Shown: positions 1 to 6,796, counted from the stretch's first letter. The stretch: DNA of 8,184 nt from Cyanobacteria bacterium UBA7694 (GCA_002482705.1 DLGM01000260.1:810-8993), one strand, 5' to 3'. A program made the numbers and translations. The notes: generated by a model not told the origin, from the sequence alone.

Positions 1-2
1 AG

Positions 3-746
3 GCGGCATCGGCTCCCTTTCTGTGTTTAAGTCTGTTGGCATATGGGCTGTATGCCTTGGTGATGAAACAGTACACCTTGTTGCGACCTTTATTGATTGC
101 CCTGGTCATTTTTGTCAGTGCCTCCGCTTCCCATTTATACCCGAGTTATCGGGAGCAAAACACGCCCTTGGTGGGGGCTACTCACTATTTGTCGTGGGCT
201 GCTAACCAAGAGTTGGCAGATACGCCCGGTTATCCGGCCTCAACGGATCTGGCGTGGTTGGGAACACGTGCGCCCGGTTATCAGCGTGTGACCCCTGAAG
301 CTTACCTGACCCGCTTGCATTCCCCTGTGAGTCTGATTCCCATGGCTTTATTGGGGTATTTGGCAATGGGTTTAGATGCGGCCGGGGCCATGATGGGGAT
401 TGCAACAGGCCAGAATAGTCTGTTGACCTTGATTGACGGAATGGCGGGTTCGTATAACTTTTTAGGGGTGTTGTTGTTATTCCTCCTTGAAGTGTTGGCT
501 TGGGTCACCCTGTGTATTTATGTGGTATTACACCGTAAATATTGGCGCATTGCTCCCTTTGCACTTCTATTGGTTCTTCCGTACAGTATTTTTTACGGTG
601 TTTTTGTCTACAAGGGCTGGATCAACTCCTTGTTATTACAAGACCTTACCGTTTTTGTGGCGCTGATCCCGCTGTTGGTCATTATTGGCACAGATATTCT
701 GCGTTCCTTCTGGCAGCGTTTGCGCCTATTGACCCAATCAGCCTGA
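3..746 (+). CDS. C-terminal part of an unrecognised multi-pass membrane protein
   Basis: The reading frame is open from the first complete codon at position 3 to the TGA at 744-746, about 247 residues. The in-frame TTG at 36 and ATG at 63 have no Shine-Dalgarno sequence, and the codons before them already encode a hydrophobic stretch, so the gene very likely begins outside the window. In fragment numbering there are hydrophobic segments at about 5-20, 26-41, 109-131, 154-176, 182-203 and 210-232. A polar loop of about 65 residues (43-108), rich in Trp, Tyr and Pro, follows the second segment. The short tail after the last segment is basic (RSFWQRLR) and would be expected in the cytoplasm. I recognise no family; a polytopic enzyme such as a lipid-linked sugar transferase, or a transporter, is possible but not shown. 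eno starts 75 nt downstream with no clear terminator between, so co-transcription is possible. Confidence 0.75.
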   Translation, partial: AASAPFLCLSLLAYGLYALVMKQYTLLRPLLIALVIFVSASASHLYPSYREQNTPLVGATHYLSWAANQELADTPGYPASTDLAWLGTRAPGYQRVTPEAYLTRLHSPVSLIPMALLGYLAMGLDAAGAMMGIATGQNSLLTLIDGMAGSYNFLGVLLLFLLEVLAWVTLCIYVVLHRKYWRIAPFALLLVLPYSIFYGVFVYKGWINSLLLQDLTVFVALIPLLVIIGTDILRSFWQRLRLLTQSA

Positions 747-808
747 TGGCAAGCACCAAAGGAGTATACTGAGCTGCAGGGCCTAGCCCATCACATTTAC
801 GGCGAAGT

Positions 809-812
809 GAGG
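809..812 (+). promoter_or_regulatory. Ribosome binding site deciding the eno start
   Basis: GAGG lies nine bases before ATG 822. A longer reading from GTG 807 would add MRNTA ahead of the conserved enolase start and would use this same GAGG as coding sequence, so ATG 822 is preferred. Confidence 0.75.
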
Positions 813-821
813 AATACTGCC

Positions 822-2102
822 ATGACGCGGATTGAACAAATACATGCCCGGGAAGTACTCGACTCTCGGGGTAACCCCACCTTGGAAGTTGATGTACAAC
901 TGGCGGGTGGTCATTTGGGGCGGGCGATTGTGCCTTCAGGTGCCTCAACAGGGGTGCATGAAGCCCTGGAGTTGCGAGATGGTAACAAAGAGCGTTACTT
1001 GGGGAAAGGGGTACAAACAGCCGTTGCCAACGTCAATCAGGTTTTGGCGCCCCAATTGATCGGTTTAAACGGTCTTGATCAGCTACATATCGATCAGCGC
1101 CTCTGTGAACTAGATGGAACCCCGAATAAATCCCATTTGGGAGCCAATGCGCTATTGGGTATTTCAATGGCAACAGCGCGGGCGGCTGCACAGGCGCTGG
1201 GACAGCCTTTGTACCGTTACCTGGGATCATTTACCAGCCGTATTTTGCCCGTACCCTTTATGAACGTGATCAATGGGGGTGCTCATGCGGACAATAACCT
1301 CGACATTCAAGAATTTATGATCGTCCCGCTGGGGGCTCCCAGTTTCCGGGAAGCCTTGCGCATGGGCGTTGAAACCTTTCACCATCTGAAAAAACTTCTT
1401 CATCAAGCGGGCTTAACCACTTCAGTCGGAGATGAAGGTGGGTTTGCCCCTAATTTAAAGTCACATCGTGAAGCGCTGGATTTTATTTCCCAAGCGATTT
1501 TGGCGGCGGGTTATCGCCCCGGTGAAGATATTGCCTTGGCTTTGGATGTTGCTGCGAGCGAGTTTTTTAAGGGCGGCCGTTATGAGCTCAGCGGTGAGCA
1601 ACGTTCATTGACTCCCGCTGAAATGGTCGATTATTTGGCGGGTTTAGCCAAAGACTACCCGATTGTCTCCATTGAAGATGGCATGGCTGAAGATGATTGG
1701 GATGGCTGGAAATCGCTGACAGATACCCTGGGTGAACAGATTCAGTTGGTCGGTGATGATCTGTTTGTCACCAATGAAACCCGCCTGCAACAGGGTATTG
1801 ATAATGGCATTGGCAATTCGATTTTGATCAAGGTGAACCAAATTGGCACCCTTTCAGAAACGTTTATGACGATTGAACGGGCCCGATTGGCAGGGTATAC
1901 CTTTATGATCTCCCACCGCTCCGGGGAAAGTGAAGACAGTATTATTGCCGACATTGCAGTTGCTACCAATTCCGGGCAAATTAAAACGGGTTCCGCGTCA
2001 CGCACGGATCGCATGGCCAAATACAATCAGCTCTTACGCATTGAAGAGTTTTTGGGCACCAGCGCTATTTATGCTGGCAAGTCACTCTTTCGCGCTAAAT
2101 AA
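822..2102 (+). CDS. eno: Enolase (phosphopyruvate hydratase)
   Basis: Cytoplasmic enzyme that interconverts 2-phosphoglycerate and phosphoenolpyruvate in glycolysis and gluconeogenesis, needing Mg2+. The 426-residue product matches the usual bacterial length. The N-terminal domain has the REVLDSRGNPT signature (10-20) and the mobile active-site loop SGASTG (39-44). In the barrel domain the expected residues are all present by alignment from memory to E. coli enolase: the acid at Glu164 in DIQEF, Glu205 in GDEGGFAP, Mg2+ ligands Asp242, Glu285 (SIEDG) and Asp312 (GDDLFVTN), the catalytic base Lys337 (ILIKVNQ), the substrate-binding His365-Arg366-Ser367, and Lys388 (IKTGS). The start at ATG 822 is supported by GAGG nine bases upstream. 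The gene converges on mnmA and ends just before a strong hairpin. I found no convincing promoter in the 75-nt gap upstream, so it may be transcribed from the preceding gene. No oddities were seen. Confidence 0.97.
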   Translation: MTRIEQIHAREVLDSRGNPTLEVDVQLAGGHLGRAIVPSGASTGVHEALELRDGNKERYLGKGVQTAVANVNQVLAPQLIGLNGLDQLHIDQRLCELDGTPNKSHLGANALLGISMATARAAAQALGQPLYRYLGSFTSRILPVPFMNVINGGAHADNNLDIQEFMIVPLGAPSFREALRMGVETFHHLKKLLHQAGLTTSVGDEGGFAPNLKSHREALDFISQAILAAGYRPGEDIALALDVAASEFFKGGRYELSGEQRSLTPAEMVDYLAGLAKDYPIVSIEDGMAEDDWDGWKSLTDTLGEQIQLVGDDLFVTNETRLQQGIDNGIGNSILIKVNQIGTLSETFMTIERARLAGYTFMISHRSGESEDSIIADIAVATNSGQIKTGSASRTDRMAKYNQLLRIEEFLGTSAIYAGKSLFRAK

Positions 2103-2126
2103 ATTCACGCTTCAAACCTAAAATAC

Positions 2127-2160
2127 TTCAGCCCCGCAACCCATGGGTTGCGGGGCTGAA
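2127..2160. terminator. Bidirectional hairpin terminator between eno and mnmA
   Basis: These 34 bases are a perfect inverted repeat (arm TTCAGCCCCGCAACCC, centre CCATGG), folding as a stem of about 15 bp with a 4-nt loop. It sits between the convergent stops of eno (2102) and mnmA (2175). The U-tract is weak on both sides: TATATT on the + strand and TATTTT on the - strand. The position and stem strength suggest that it stops transcription from both directions. Confidence 0.85.
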
Positions 2161-2174
2161 TATATTAATGGTCT

Positions 2175-3254
2175 TTAAGCCGTTACTGCTTCGAGTTTCC
2201 GTACCCCTTCGATGACACCACCCCCAATGAGCATGTCGTCCTGATCATAAAAGACCGTGACTTGTCCGGGGGTAATAGCTTCTTGGGGGGCTTCAAACAG
2301 AATGCGTACACGTCCGTCTTCCAGGGGTACAATGCGAGCTTGGGTAATCGCGGAGCGGTAACGCACCTTAACATGGGCTGTGAAGGGCTCTTGCGGGGGA
2401 GTGATTCCTGACCAATTGACTTCACCCGCTTCAAGCTCAGTGGCAAATGTGTCTTCACGATAACCCACAATCACTTGGGCCTTTTCGGCATCAATGCCAA
2501 CGACATAAAGGGGTTTCTCATGGGCAATCCCTAAGCCTTTGCGCTGACCGATGGTGTAATGAACAATGCCTTCGTGATGGCCTAAGACTTTGCCATGAAT
2601 ATCGACAATTTCGCCCGTGCGAATATTGCTTTGATAGTGGTTACGCCAAAAGTCATTGAGGCTGTCACCCACAAAACACAAATCTTGGCTATCCGGTTTG
2701 TTCATCACCGGATCAAGGCCTAAATTTTTGGCCATTTCACGGATTTGGGTTTTGGTAAAACCACCAAGTGGGAACATCAATTGGGAAAGCTGTTCTTGGC
2801 TGAGGCGGTAAAACATGTAGGTTTGATCTTTATTGGGATCAATGCCCCGGAAGAGCTGATGGCGCTGTAGCGCCTCATTGTAGGCAATGCGGACATAGTG
2901 TCCAGTTGCCATTTTGTCTACTTCCATATGTTCTTGAACCGCATTCCAGAGGTGGTGGAATTTCATACGGTAATTACAAGTTGGGCAAGGGCTGGGGGTT
3001 TTGCCATTGAGGTATGAATTGACAAATGGATTAACGACCTCTTGGGCGAACTCAGCTTCTAAATTATAAACATGGTGTTCAATACCGATGTGTTTGGCAA
3101 CCCATTCAGCATGTTCAATGGCATCTCCAGAACAGCACTTGCTGCCGTCCCAAATTAACATGGTGACCCCGACAACGTCGTGGCCAGCTTGCTTGAGCAG
3201 CGTGGCCGCAACGGAGCTATCAACGCCACCACTCATTCCGACCGCGATGCGCAT
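2175..3254 (-). CDS. mnmA: tRNA-specific 2-thiouridylase MnmA
   Basis: Cytoplasmic enzyme that activates U34 of tRNA-Lys, -Glu and -Gln with ATP and replaces the 2-oxygen with sulfur, giving s2U34 for accurate decoding. The 359-residue product has the ATP-pyrophosphatase PP-loop SGGVDSS at 8-14. The first catalytic cysteine is Cys93 in CPTCN (90-94), followed by KF at 98-99. The second is Cys193 in SQDLCFVGD. The tRNA-recognition region includes YRLSQEQL (149-156) and the IGQRKGLG stretch, followed by the C-terminal beta-barrel. A Cys40-Cys41 pair (SKCCSG) is of the kind I recall from cyanobacterial-type members. The start at 3254 is chosen because GAAGGAGA lies eight bases upstream; an alternative ATG at 3272 overlaps that ribosome-binding site and precedes the conserved MRIAVGMSGG start. 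Its neighbours are convergent eno and the divergent dehydrogenase, so it is probably monocistronic. Position 90 is Cys where E. coli MnmA has Asp (see findings). Confidence 0.97.
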   Translation of the reverse strand: MRIAVGMSGGVDSSVAATLLKQAGHDVVGVTMLIWDGSKCCSGDAIEHAEWVAKHIGIEHHVYNLEAEFAQEVVNPFVNSYLNGKTPSPCPTCNYRMKFHHLWNAVQEHMEVDKMATGHYVRIAYNEALQRHQLFRGIDPNKDQTYMFYRLSQEQLSQLMFPLGGFTKTQIREMAKNLGLDPVMNKPDSQDLCFVGDSLNDFWRNHYQSNIRTGEIVDIHGKVLGHHEGIVHYTIGQRKGLGIAHEKPLYVVGIDAEKAQVIVGYREDTFATELEAGEVNWSGITPPQEPFTAHVKVRYRSAITQARIVPLEDGRVRILFEAPQEAITPGQVTVFYDQDDMLIGGGVIEGVRKLEAVTA

Positions 3255-3304
3255 AACGTGAATCTCCTTCAAAAATAACCAGAAAAAATGGCTTAATCGC
3301 CTCT

Positions 3305-3313
3305 ATTCTAGCA
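3305..3313 (-). promoter_or_regulatory. Probable extended -10 promoter of mnmA
   Basis: On the minus strand this reads TGCTAGAAT, an extended -10 element (TGn + TAGAAT). It would start transcription near 3299 and give a leader of about 45 nt. I see no good -35 hexamer at 16-18 bp, which extended -10 promoters can tolerate. Confidence 0.5.
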
Positions 3314-3328
3314 TGACAGACCCTAGCC

Positions 3329-3340
3329 TCTGCTAGCAGA
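3329..3340. repeat. 12-bp perfect palindrome in the mnmA/dehydrogenase divergent region
   Basis: TCTGCTAGCAGA is its own reverse complement. It lies about 20 bp upstream of the probable mnmA -10 element, and further CTAGC copies lie at 3308-3312 and 3323-3327. It could be an operator for either divergent gene, but no regulator can be named. Confidence 0.35.
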
Positions 3341-3390
3341 TCCCGATTCACGAGTCAGCACGGTATCATGAAGACATACTTAAATTCAGT

Positions 3391-3396
3391 GAAGGA
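3391..3396 (+). promoter_or_regulatory. Ribosome binding site of the dehydrogenase gene
   Basis: GAAGGA ends six bases before ATG 3403 and fixes the start ahead of the Rossmann motif. Confidence 0.75.
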
Positions 3397-3402
3397 TGTA
3401 CC

Positions 3403-4566
3403 ATGACTTACCATTATGTTGTACTCGGTGCGGGCATGCAGGGTTCTGCGGTCGCTTATGATATGGCTAAATTTGGCGATGCCAGCCAGGTCCGTTTGCT
3501 CGATTATGATCTGGCTTTGGCAGAGCGTGTTGCCGCAGATATTAACCGTTTAACAGGCAATACCTTGGTTGTGCCAGGCCAAGTGGACGTGCGTGACCGC
3601 CAGAGTCTACTCGACAATTTAAAGGGTGCCCACGCCTGTTTAAGTGCGGTTCCATACCCGTTTAACCCGCAAATTGCTGAGTGTGCGATTGAAGTGGGAG
3701 CCAGCTTTTGTGATTTAGGTGGCAATACCGATGTGGTCAAACAAGAACTGGCTTTGCATGAAAAAGCCCTGGCTGCGGGGGTATCGATTGTCCCTGACTG
3801 TGGTTTGATGCCTGGCATGGGCAATACCCTTGCTGTACATGGCATGGAGCAACTGGACAGTTGCGAAGAAGTACAAATCCGTTGTGGGGGGTTGCCCCAA
3901 ACCCCCAAACCCCCGCTGGGTTACAAGCTGGTCTTTAGTATTGGGGGCCTGACCAACGAATATTTTGGCAAAGCCGTGATTTTGCGGGATGGCCAAGTCG
4001 TTGAAGTAGACACTTTTGACGAGTTGGAAACCCTTGAATTGCCTGCACCTTTAGGCACCTGTGAAGCGTTTACGACTTCAGGGGGGACCTCTACCTGCCC
4101 TTGGACTTTTGAAGGACAAGTAAAAACCTATGAATACAAAACCGTGCGTTATCCGGGTCACTACGAAAAGTTTAAGCTGATGCGTGACTTGGGGCTGTTA
4201 GAGCTTGATCCCGTGCAGGTGGGTGAACAACAAGTGGTGCCGCGCGAATTATTTCATGCGGTGGTTAAAGACAAAATTGATTTCCCTGAAGATCGGGATC
4301 TGGTCGTTTTACGCACAACCTGCCGGGGGCTTAAGGATGGGCAGCCTCTGAACATTGAGTACACCCTGATTGATTATCATGATGAAGCAACAGGTTTTAG
4401 CGCCATGTCCCGTACTACCGGTTTCCCGGCTTCTATTGTTGCCATCATGATGGCCCAAGGACGTGCCATCAAAGGGGGCGTACCCCTTGAAAAGGCAATT
4501 CCGGCGGGGCCATTTTTAGAAGAGTTGGCTCGCCGTGGCATTCATGTGGAAGTACGGCATTTTTAA
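3403..4566 (+). CDS. Lysine 6-dehydrogenase-like / saccharopine dehydrogenase family oxidoreductase
   Basis: The 387-residue product has an N-terminal Rossmann fold with GAGMQG at 9-14. An acidic residue ends the second strand (Asp34 in RLLDYD), which usually favours NAD+ over NADP+. The rest follows the saccharopine-dehydrogenase C-terminal plan: SAVPYPFN (81-88), DLGG (104-107), PDCGLMPGMGN (131-141), CGGLP and KPPLGYKLVFS (161-179), TSGGTST (225-231) and YKTVRYPGH (245-253). From memory these match bacterial L-lysine 6-dehydrogenase, which oxidatively deaminates the lysine epsilon-amino group to a product that cyclises to piperideine-6-carboxylate. Matching motifs include GG(I/L)P...PPL.Y..VFS, SGGTST and YKT.RY.GH. 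Saccharopine reductase, carboxynorspermidine synthase or another opine-type activity cannot be excluded. The gene stands alone, divergent from mnmA and convergent with fbaB, so context does not settle the substrate. No clear -10/-35 promoter was found upstream. No signal peptide is present, so the enzyme is expected in the cytoplasm. Confidence 0.85.
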   Translation: MTYHYVVLGAGMQGSAVAYDMAKFGDASQVRLLDYDLALAERVAADINRLTGNTLVVPGQVDVRDRQSLLDNLKGAHACLSAVPYPFNPQIAECAIEVGASFCDLGGNTDVVKQELALHEKALAAGVSIVPDCGLMPGMGNTLAVHGMEQLDSCEEVQIRCGGLPQTPKPPLGYKLVFSIGGLTNEYFGKAVILRDGQVVEVDTFDELETLELPAPLGTCEAFTTSGGTSTCPWTFEGQVKTYEYKTVRYPGHYEKFKLMRDLGLLELDPVQVGEQQVVPRELFHAVVKDKIDFPEDRDLVVLRTTCRGLKDGQPLNIEYTLIDYHDEATGFSAMSRTTGFPASIVAIMMAQGRAIKGGVPLEKAIPAGPFLEELARRGIHVEVRHF

Positions 4567-4581
4567 GACCTTCTACTCAAT

Positions 4582-4614
4582 AAAAAAGGCCCGCACCAAC
4601 TGGTGCGGGCCTTT
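4582..4614. terminator. Hairpin terminator between the dehydrogenase gene and fbaB
   Basis: The arms GGCCCGCACCA (4588-4598) and TGGTGCGGGCC (4601-4611) pair perfectly around a very short AC centre, more realistically a 10-bp stem with an AACT loop. AAA/TTT flanks extend the stem. The minus-strand side continues as TTTTTTATT, a good U-tract for fbaB (stop at 4629). On the plus strand only TTT follows, so it is a weaker terminator for the dehydrogenase gene. Confidence 0.9.
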
Positions 4615-4628
4615 GCGTATGAGGATAC

Positions 4629-5690
4629 TTAAGCGATGGTTACTTCGTTACACAGGTAAACATCTTGGATGGCATGTAAAATTTCGATGCCACCTTTCAT
4701 GTCGCGTTGGAAGGCTTTACGTCCGGAAATCAGACCCATGCCACCAGCACGTTTGTTAATGACGGCTGTTTTTACGGCTTCAGCCAGATCTGAATCTCCA
4801 GAAGAGGCGCCACCTGAGTTGATCAGGCCCGCGCGACCCATGTAACAGTTGGCCACTTGATAACGGGTCAGGTCAATGGGGTGTGGGGAAGTGAGCTTGT
4901 CATACACCAGCTTGTGGGTTTTACCAAAATTGAGGGCATTATAACCCCCGTTGTTTTCGGGCAGCTTTTGCTTAATAATGTCAGCTTCAATGGTGACGCC
5001 TAAATGATTGGCTTGACCTGTTAAGTCGGCTGCAGTGTGGTAATCAGCCTCTTTGGTTTTAAAGGCATTGTTGCGCAGGTAACACCAGAGAATGGTAACC
5101 ATACCCAATTCATGGGCCTGTTTAAAGGCTTCACTGATCTCCTGGATCTGACGGCGGGATTCTTCTGAACCAAAATAGATGGTGGCCCCTACACCGGCTG
5201 CGCCCATGTGGAAAGCCTGTTCCACATCGGCATACATGGTTTGGTCGTAGGTATTGGGGTAACTCAGGATTTCATTGTGGTTCAACTTCACAATATAGGG
5301 GATTTTGTGAGCGTATTTGCGCGCTGTCATGCCCAATACGCCCAGGGTGGATGCCACTGCGTTACAGCCGCCTTCAATGGCCAGTTTGACAATGTTTTCA
5401 GGATCAAAATAAATGGGGTTGGGGGCAAAAGAGGCCCCTGCGGAATGTTCAATGCCTTGGTCTACTGGCAAAATGGAAACGTAACCACTGCCTCCCAAAC
5501 GGCCACTATTGAGTATCCACTGTAGGTTTTTCATGACAGGAATTGAGCGGTCAGACATGGAAAAAACGCGGTCCACAAAGTCAGGGCCGGGAAGATGAAG
5601 GCTGTCTTTGCTAATGCCTTCGCAGGTGTGGCCGAGCAAATAGCCTGCCTGATCACCCAATAATGCTTCAATCTGGTTCATGTTCGTCAT
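4629..5690 (-). CDS. fbaB: Fructose-bisphosphate aldolase, archaeal-type class I
   Basis: Cytoplasmic Schiff-base aldolase that interconverts fructose 1,6-bisphosphate with dihydroxyacetone phosphate and glyceraldehyde 3-phosphate. The 353-residue product closely follows E. coli FbaB (about 350 residues) along its whole length. Shared stretches include LPGPDFVDRV (33-42), SILPVDQGIEHSAG (72-85), the YFDP segment (94-97), VKLNHNE (134-140), SYPNTYDQT (143-151), GATIYFGSEESRRQI (168-182) and NCYMGRAGLINSGG (281-294). The Schiff-base lysine should be Lys240 or Lys242 in ADIIKQK (236-242). The start at 5690 follows AGAGGA by six bases. An upstream in-frame ATG at 5741 is rejected because it lies upstream of the predicted transcription start. 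The gene has its own promoter and terminator, separating it from the upstream orphan gene. With eno it contributes to glycolysis/gluconeogenesis, though the two are not in one operon. Confidence 0.96.
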   Translation of the reverse strand: MTNMNQIEALLGDQAGYLLGHTCEGISKDSLHLPGPDFVDRVFSMSDRSIPVMKNLQWILNSGRLGGSGYVSILPVDQGIEHSAGASFAPNPIYFDPENIVKLAIEGGCNAVASTLGVLGMTARKYAHKIPYIVKLNHNEILSYPNTYDQTMYADVEQAFHMGAAGVGATIYFGSEESRRQIQEISEAFKQAHELGMVTILWCYLRNNAFKTKEADYHTAADLTGQANHLGVTIEADIIKQKLPENNGGYNALNFGKTHKLVYDKLTSPHPIDLTRYQVANCYMGRAGLINSGGASSGDSDLAEAVKTAVINKRAGGMGLISGRKAFQRDMKGGIEILHAIQDVYLCNEVTIA

Positions 5691-5741
5691 AAGATGTCCT
5701 CTTGTTGTCAAGATCGCCATCGCTTTGTAAGCTGGCACCAC

Positions 5742-5750
5742 ATTATATCA
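5742..5750 (-). promoter_or_regulatory. Extended -10 promoter of fbaB
   Basis: On the minus strand this reads TGATATAAT: a perfect TATAAT with the TG extension. The predicted start is near 5736, giving a leader of about 45 nt that ends in the AGAGGA ribosome binding site. There is no recognisable -35 hexamer (CAGGGT at 17 bp). Confidence 0.7.
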
Positions 5751-5797
5751 CGCTGTTCGCCCCCACCCTGTTGTCACAAGTGAGTGCTGCTTATGAC

Positions 5798-5825
5798 AAA
5801 AGGCCTCCCTTCAGGGAAGCCTTTT
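5798..5825 (-). terminator. Hairpin terminator of the orphan gene
   Basis: In the minus-strand transcript AAAAGGCTTCCC pairs with GGGAGGCCTTTT around a TGAA loop, with one G-U pair, giving a 12-bp stem ending in UUUU. It lies 15 nt past the stop of the 5840-6739 gene. The plus-strand version has a C-A mismatch instead, so the hairpin fits minus-strand use best. It isolates the orphan gene from fbaB downstream. Confidence 0.85.
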
Positions 5826-5839
5826 ATATGTGGTATTGA

Positions 5840-6739
5840 TTAACGGCGATTTTGTGTCAGTTGTTGAGGGGACAAAAGCCCGCCCACGGAGTGCAGTTGT
5901 TGACCCGCGTTTTGTTGTGGCATTTGGCCAATATTGCCACCATTAATTTGAATAGTAATACCAGGCGTGACCGAAACGGGACCGGACATGGGAGGAGATA
6001 TATTGGGTGTTCCACCAGACACGGGTAAGCTGGGGCTATAACCTGGATAACCCGTTTGGGCCACCCCTCCATTAACGGGAGTAGTGCCATCTTCGGTGAC
6101 ACTGGCGATCGAAGTTAAATCTTTATTGCCATTTTTGGCATCCAGAGCACCTTTTACCGCGCCATAAGCCAAAGTGATGCCTGCGCCCACAGCGCCAGCA
6201 ACGGCGATCAGTTTTAAACCGCCAACAACCCCGGATTTGAGGGCATCAGCAATGCCTTGGCCTAATCCGGGCAATCCCCCGGTAAAACCACCGCTTAAAG
6301 CTGCGGCTCCGCCTTGTGTGCTTTTCCACACTTGCCAGATACCCAGACCTGCAATACCGACCCCGCCAGCGAGGCTAGCCGTGGGGCCAATGGTGGTGAC
6401 AATATTGCGGACAGCCCCGCTAATTGCGTCACTGGTGTCTTTGAATGCATGGACGGCCCCTCTGCGGGCGCCTTCCCAAGCGCTATTGGCTTCATCTTCA
6501 TAGGCAATGACGTCTGCTGTGAGGCCATTGATCATGACTGTGGGGATTTGATTCTTTTTGAGCGCCGAAATGTCGAGGGAATCGCCATAAGCGACATAAC
6601 TTTTGCCGCCACTGGTGAAATAGATTTCGTCTAGGCCATTGTTTTTGGTTCTTTGACTGGCCTGCTCAATGGTAATACCAGGCTTTAGGGCTCGCACCCC
6701 CTGGACTGGGACTGTAACACCGTTGATGCTTAGGTTCAT
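5840..6739 (-). CDS. Unrecognised glycine-rich protein with two hydrophobic segments
   Basis: I do not recognise this 299-residue protein. Residues 1-82 look like a small, probably beta-rich domain without a signal peptide (it includes DEIYFTSGGKSYVAYGD at 37-53). Residues 84-115 form a likely helix rich in Ala, Arg, Asp and Glu. Two hydrophobic, Gly/Ala-rich segments follow at about 117-138 and 170-196, the second with small residues every fourth position (Ala179, Ala183, Gly187, Ala191), a glycine-zipper-like pattern. A Gly-rich linker (142-170) joins them. The tail (215-299) is low-complexity, rich in Pro, Gly, Ser, Asn and Gln. This suggests a membrane-inserted hairpin with a flexible C-terminus. 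The start at 6739 is the first in-frame ATG before the folded part; the nearest AG-rich sequences (AAAGG, GTGAG) make only a weak ribosome binding site. A proper terminator follows the gene, supporting real transcription. The opposite-strand ORFs here are compositional shadows. Confidence 0.8.
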   Translation of the reverse strand: MNLSINGVTVPVQGVRALKPGITIEQASQRTKNNGLDEIYFTSGGKSYVAYGDSLDISALKKNQIPTVMINGLTADVIAYEDEANSAWEGARRGAVHAFKDTSDAISGAVRNIVTTIGPTASLAGGVGIAGLGIWQVWKSTQGGAAALSGGFTGGLPGLGQGIADALKSGVVGGLKLIAVAGAVGAGITLAYGAVKGALDAKNGNKDLTSIASVTEDGTTPVNGGVAQTGYPGYSPSLPVSGGTPNISPPMSGPVSVTPGITIQINGGNIGQMPQQNAGQQLHSVGGLLSPQQLTQNRR

Positions 6740-6796
6740 GGACTCACTACCTTTGTCTACATGAATTTCAAAGAACAGACATTTCGACTCAAAGTT

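Noticed and set aside
765..770. TATACT as a -10 box for eno
   Set aside because: There is no TG extension and no acceptable -35 at 16-18 bp, so an eno promoter is not claimed.
757..789. A strong AAAGGAG (758-764) with CTG four bases downstream opening a five-codon frame, and a GGGC-CTA-GCCC hairpin (779-789), in the gap before eno
   Set aside because: The frame is too short to be a gene. The four-base-pair hairpin is too small to be a terminator and has no U-tract.
3255..3272. Longer mnmA product starting at 3272
   Set aside because: Its codons overlap the GAAGGAGA ribosome-binding site, and the conserved family start is MRIAVGMSGG at 3254.
3398..3411. Exact GTA-N8-TAC, the NtcA box pattern, at the start of the dehydrogenase gene
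   Set aside because: It overlaps the ribosome-binding spacer and the first codons, not a promoter position. A six-base match is expected about twice in a window this size.
3885..3916. C-runs separated by AAA (G-runs on the minus strand), a possible G-quadruplex
   Set aside because: Only three regular runs are present, and they encode the conserved family segment GGLPQTPKPPLG, which explains the composition.
5691..5741. Longer fbaB product starting at 5741
   Set aside because: That ATG lies directly beside the -10 element, upstream of the predicted transcript start. AGAGGA and homology to FbaB both support the start at 5690.
6174..6634. Plus-strand open frames of 106-109 codons opposite the orphan gene
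   Set aside because: They are antisense shadows of the Gly/Ala-rich minus-strand gene, with Pro/Ala-rich composition and no ribosome binding sites or family features.
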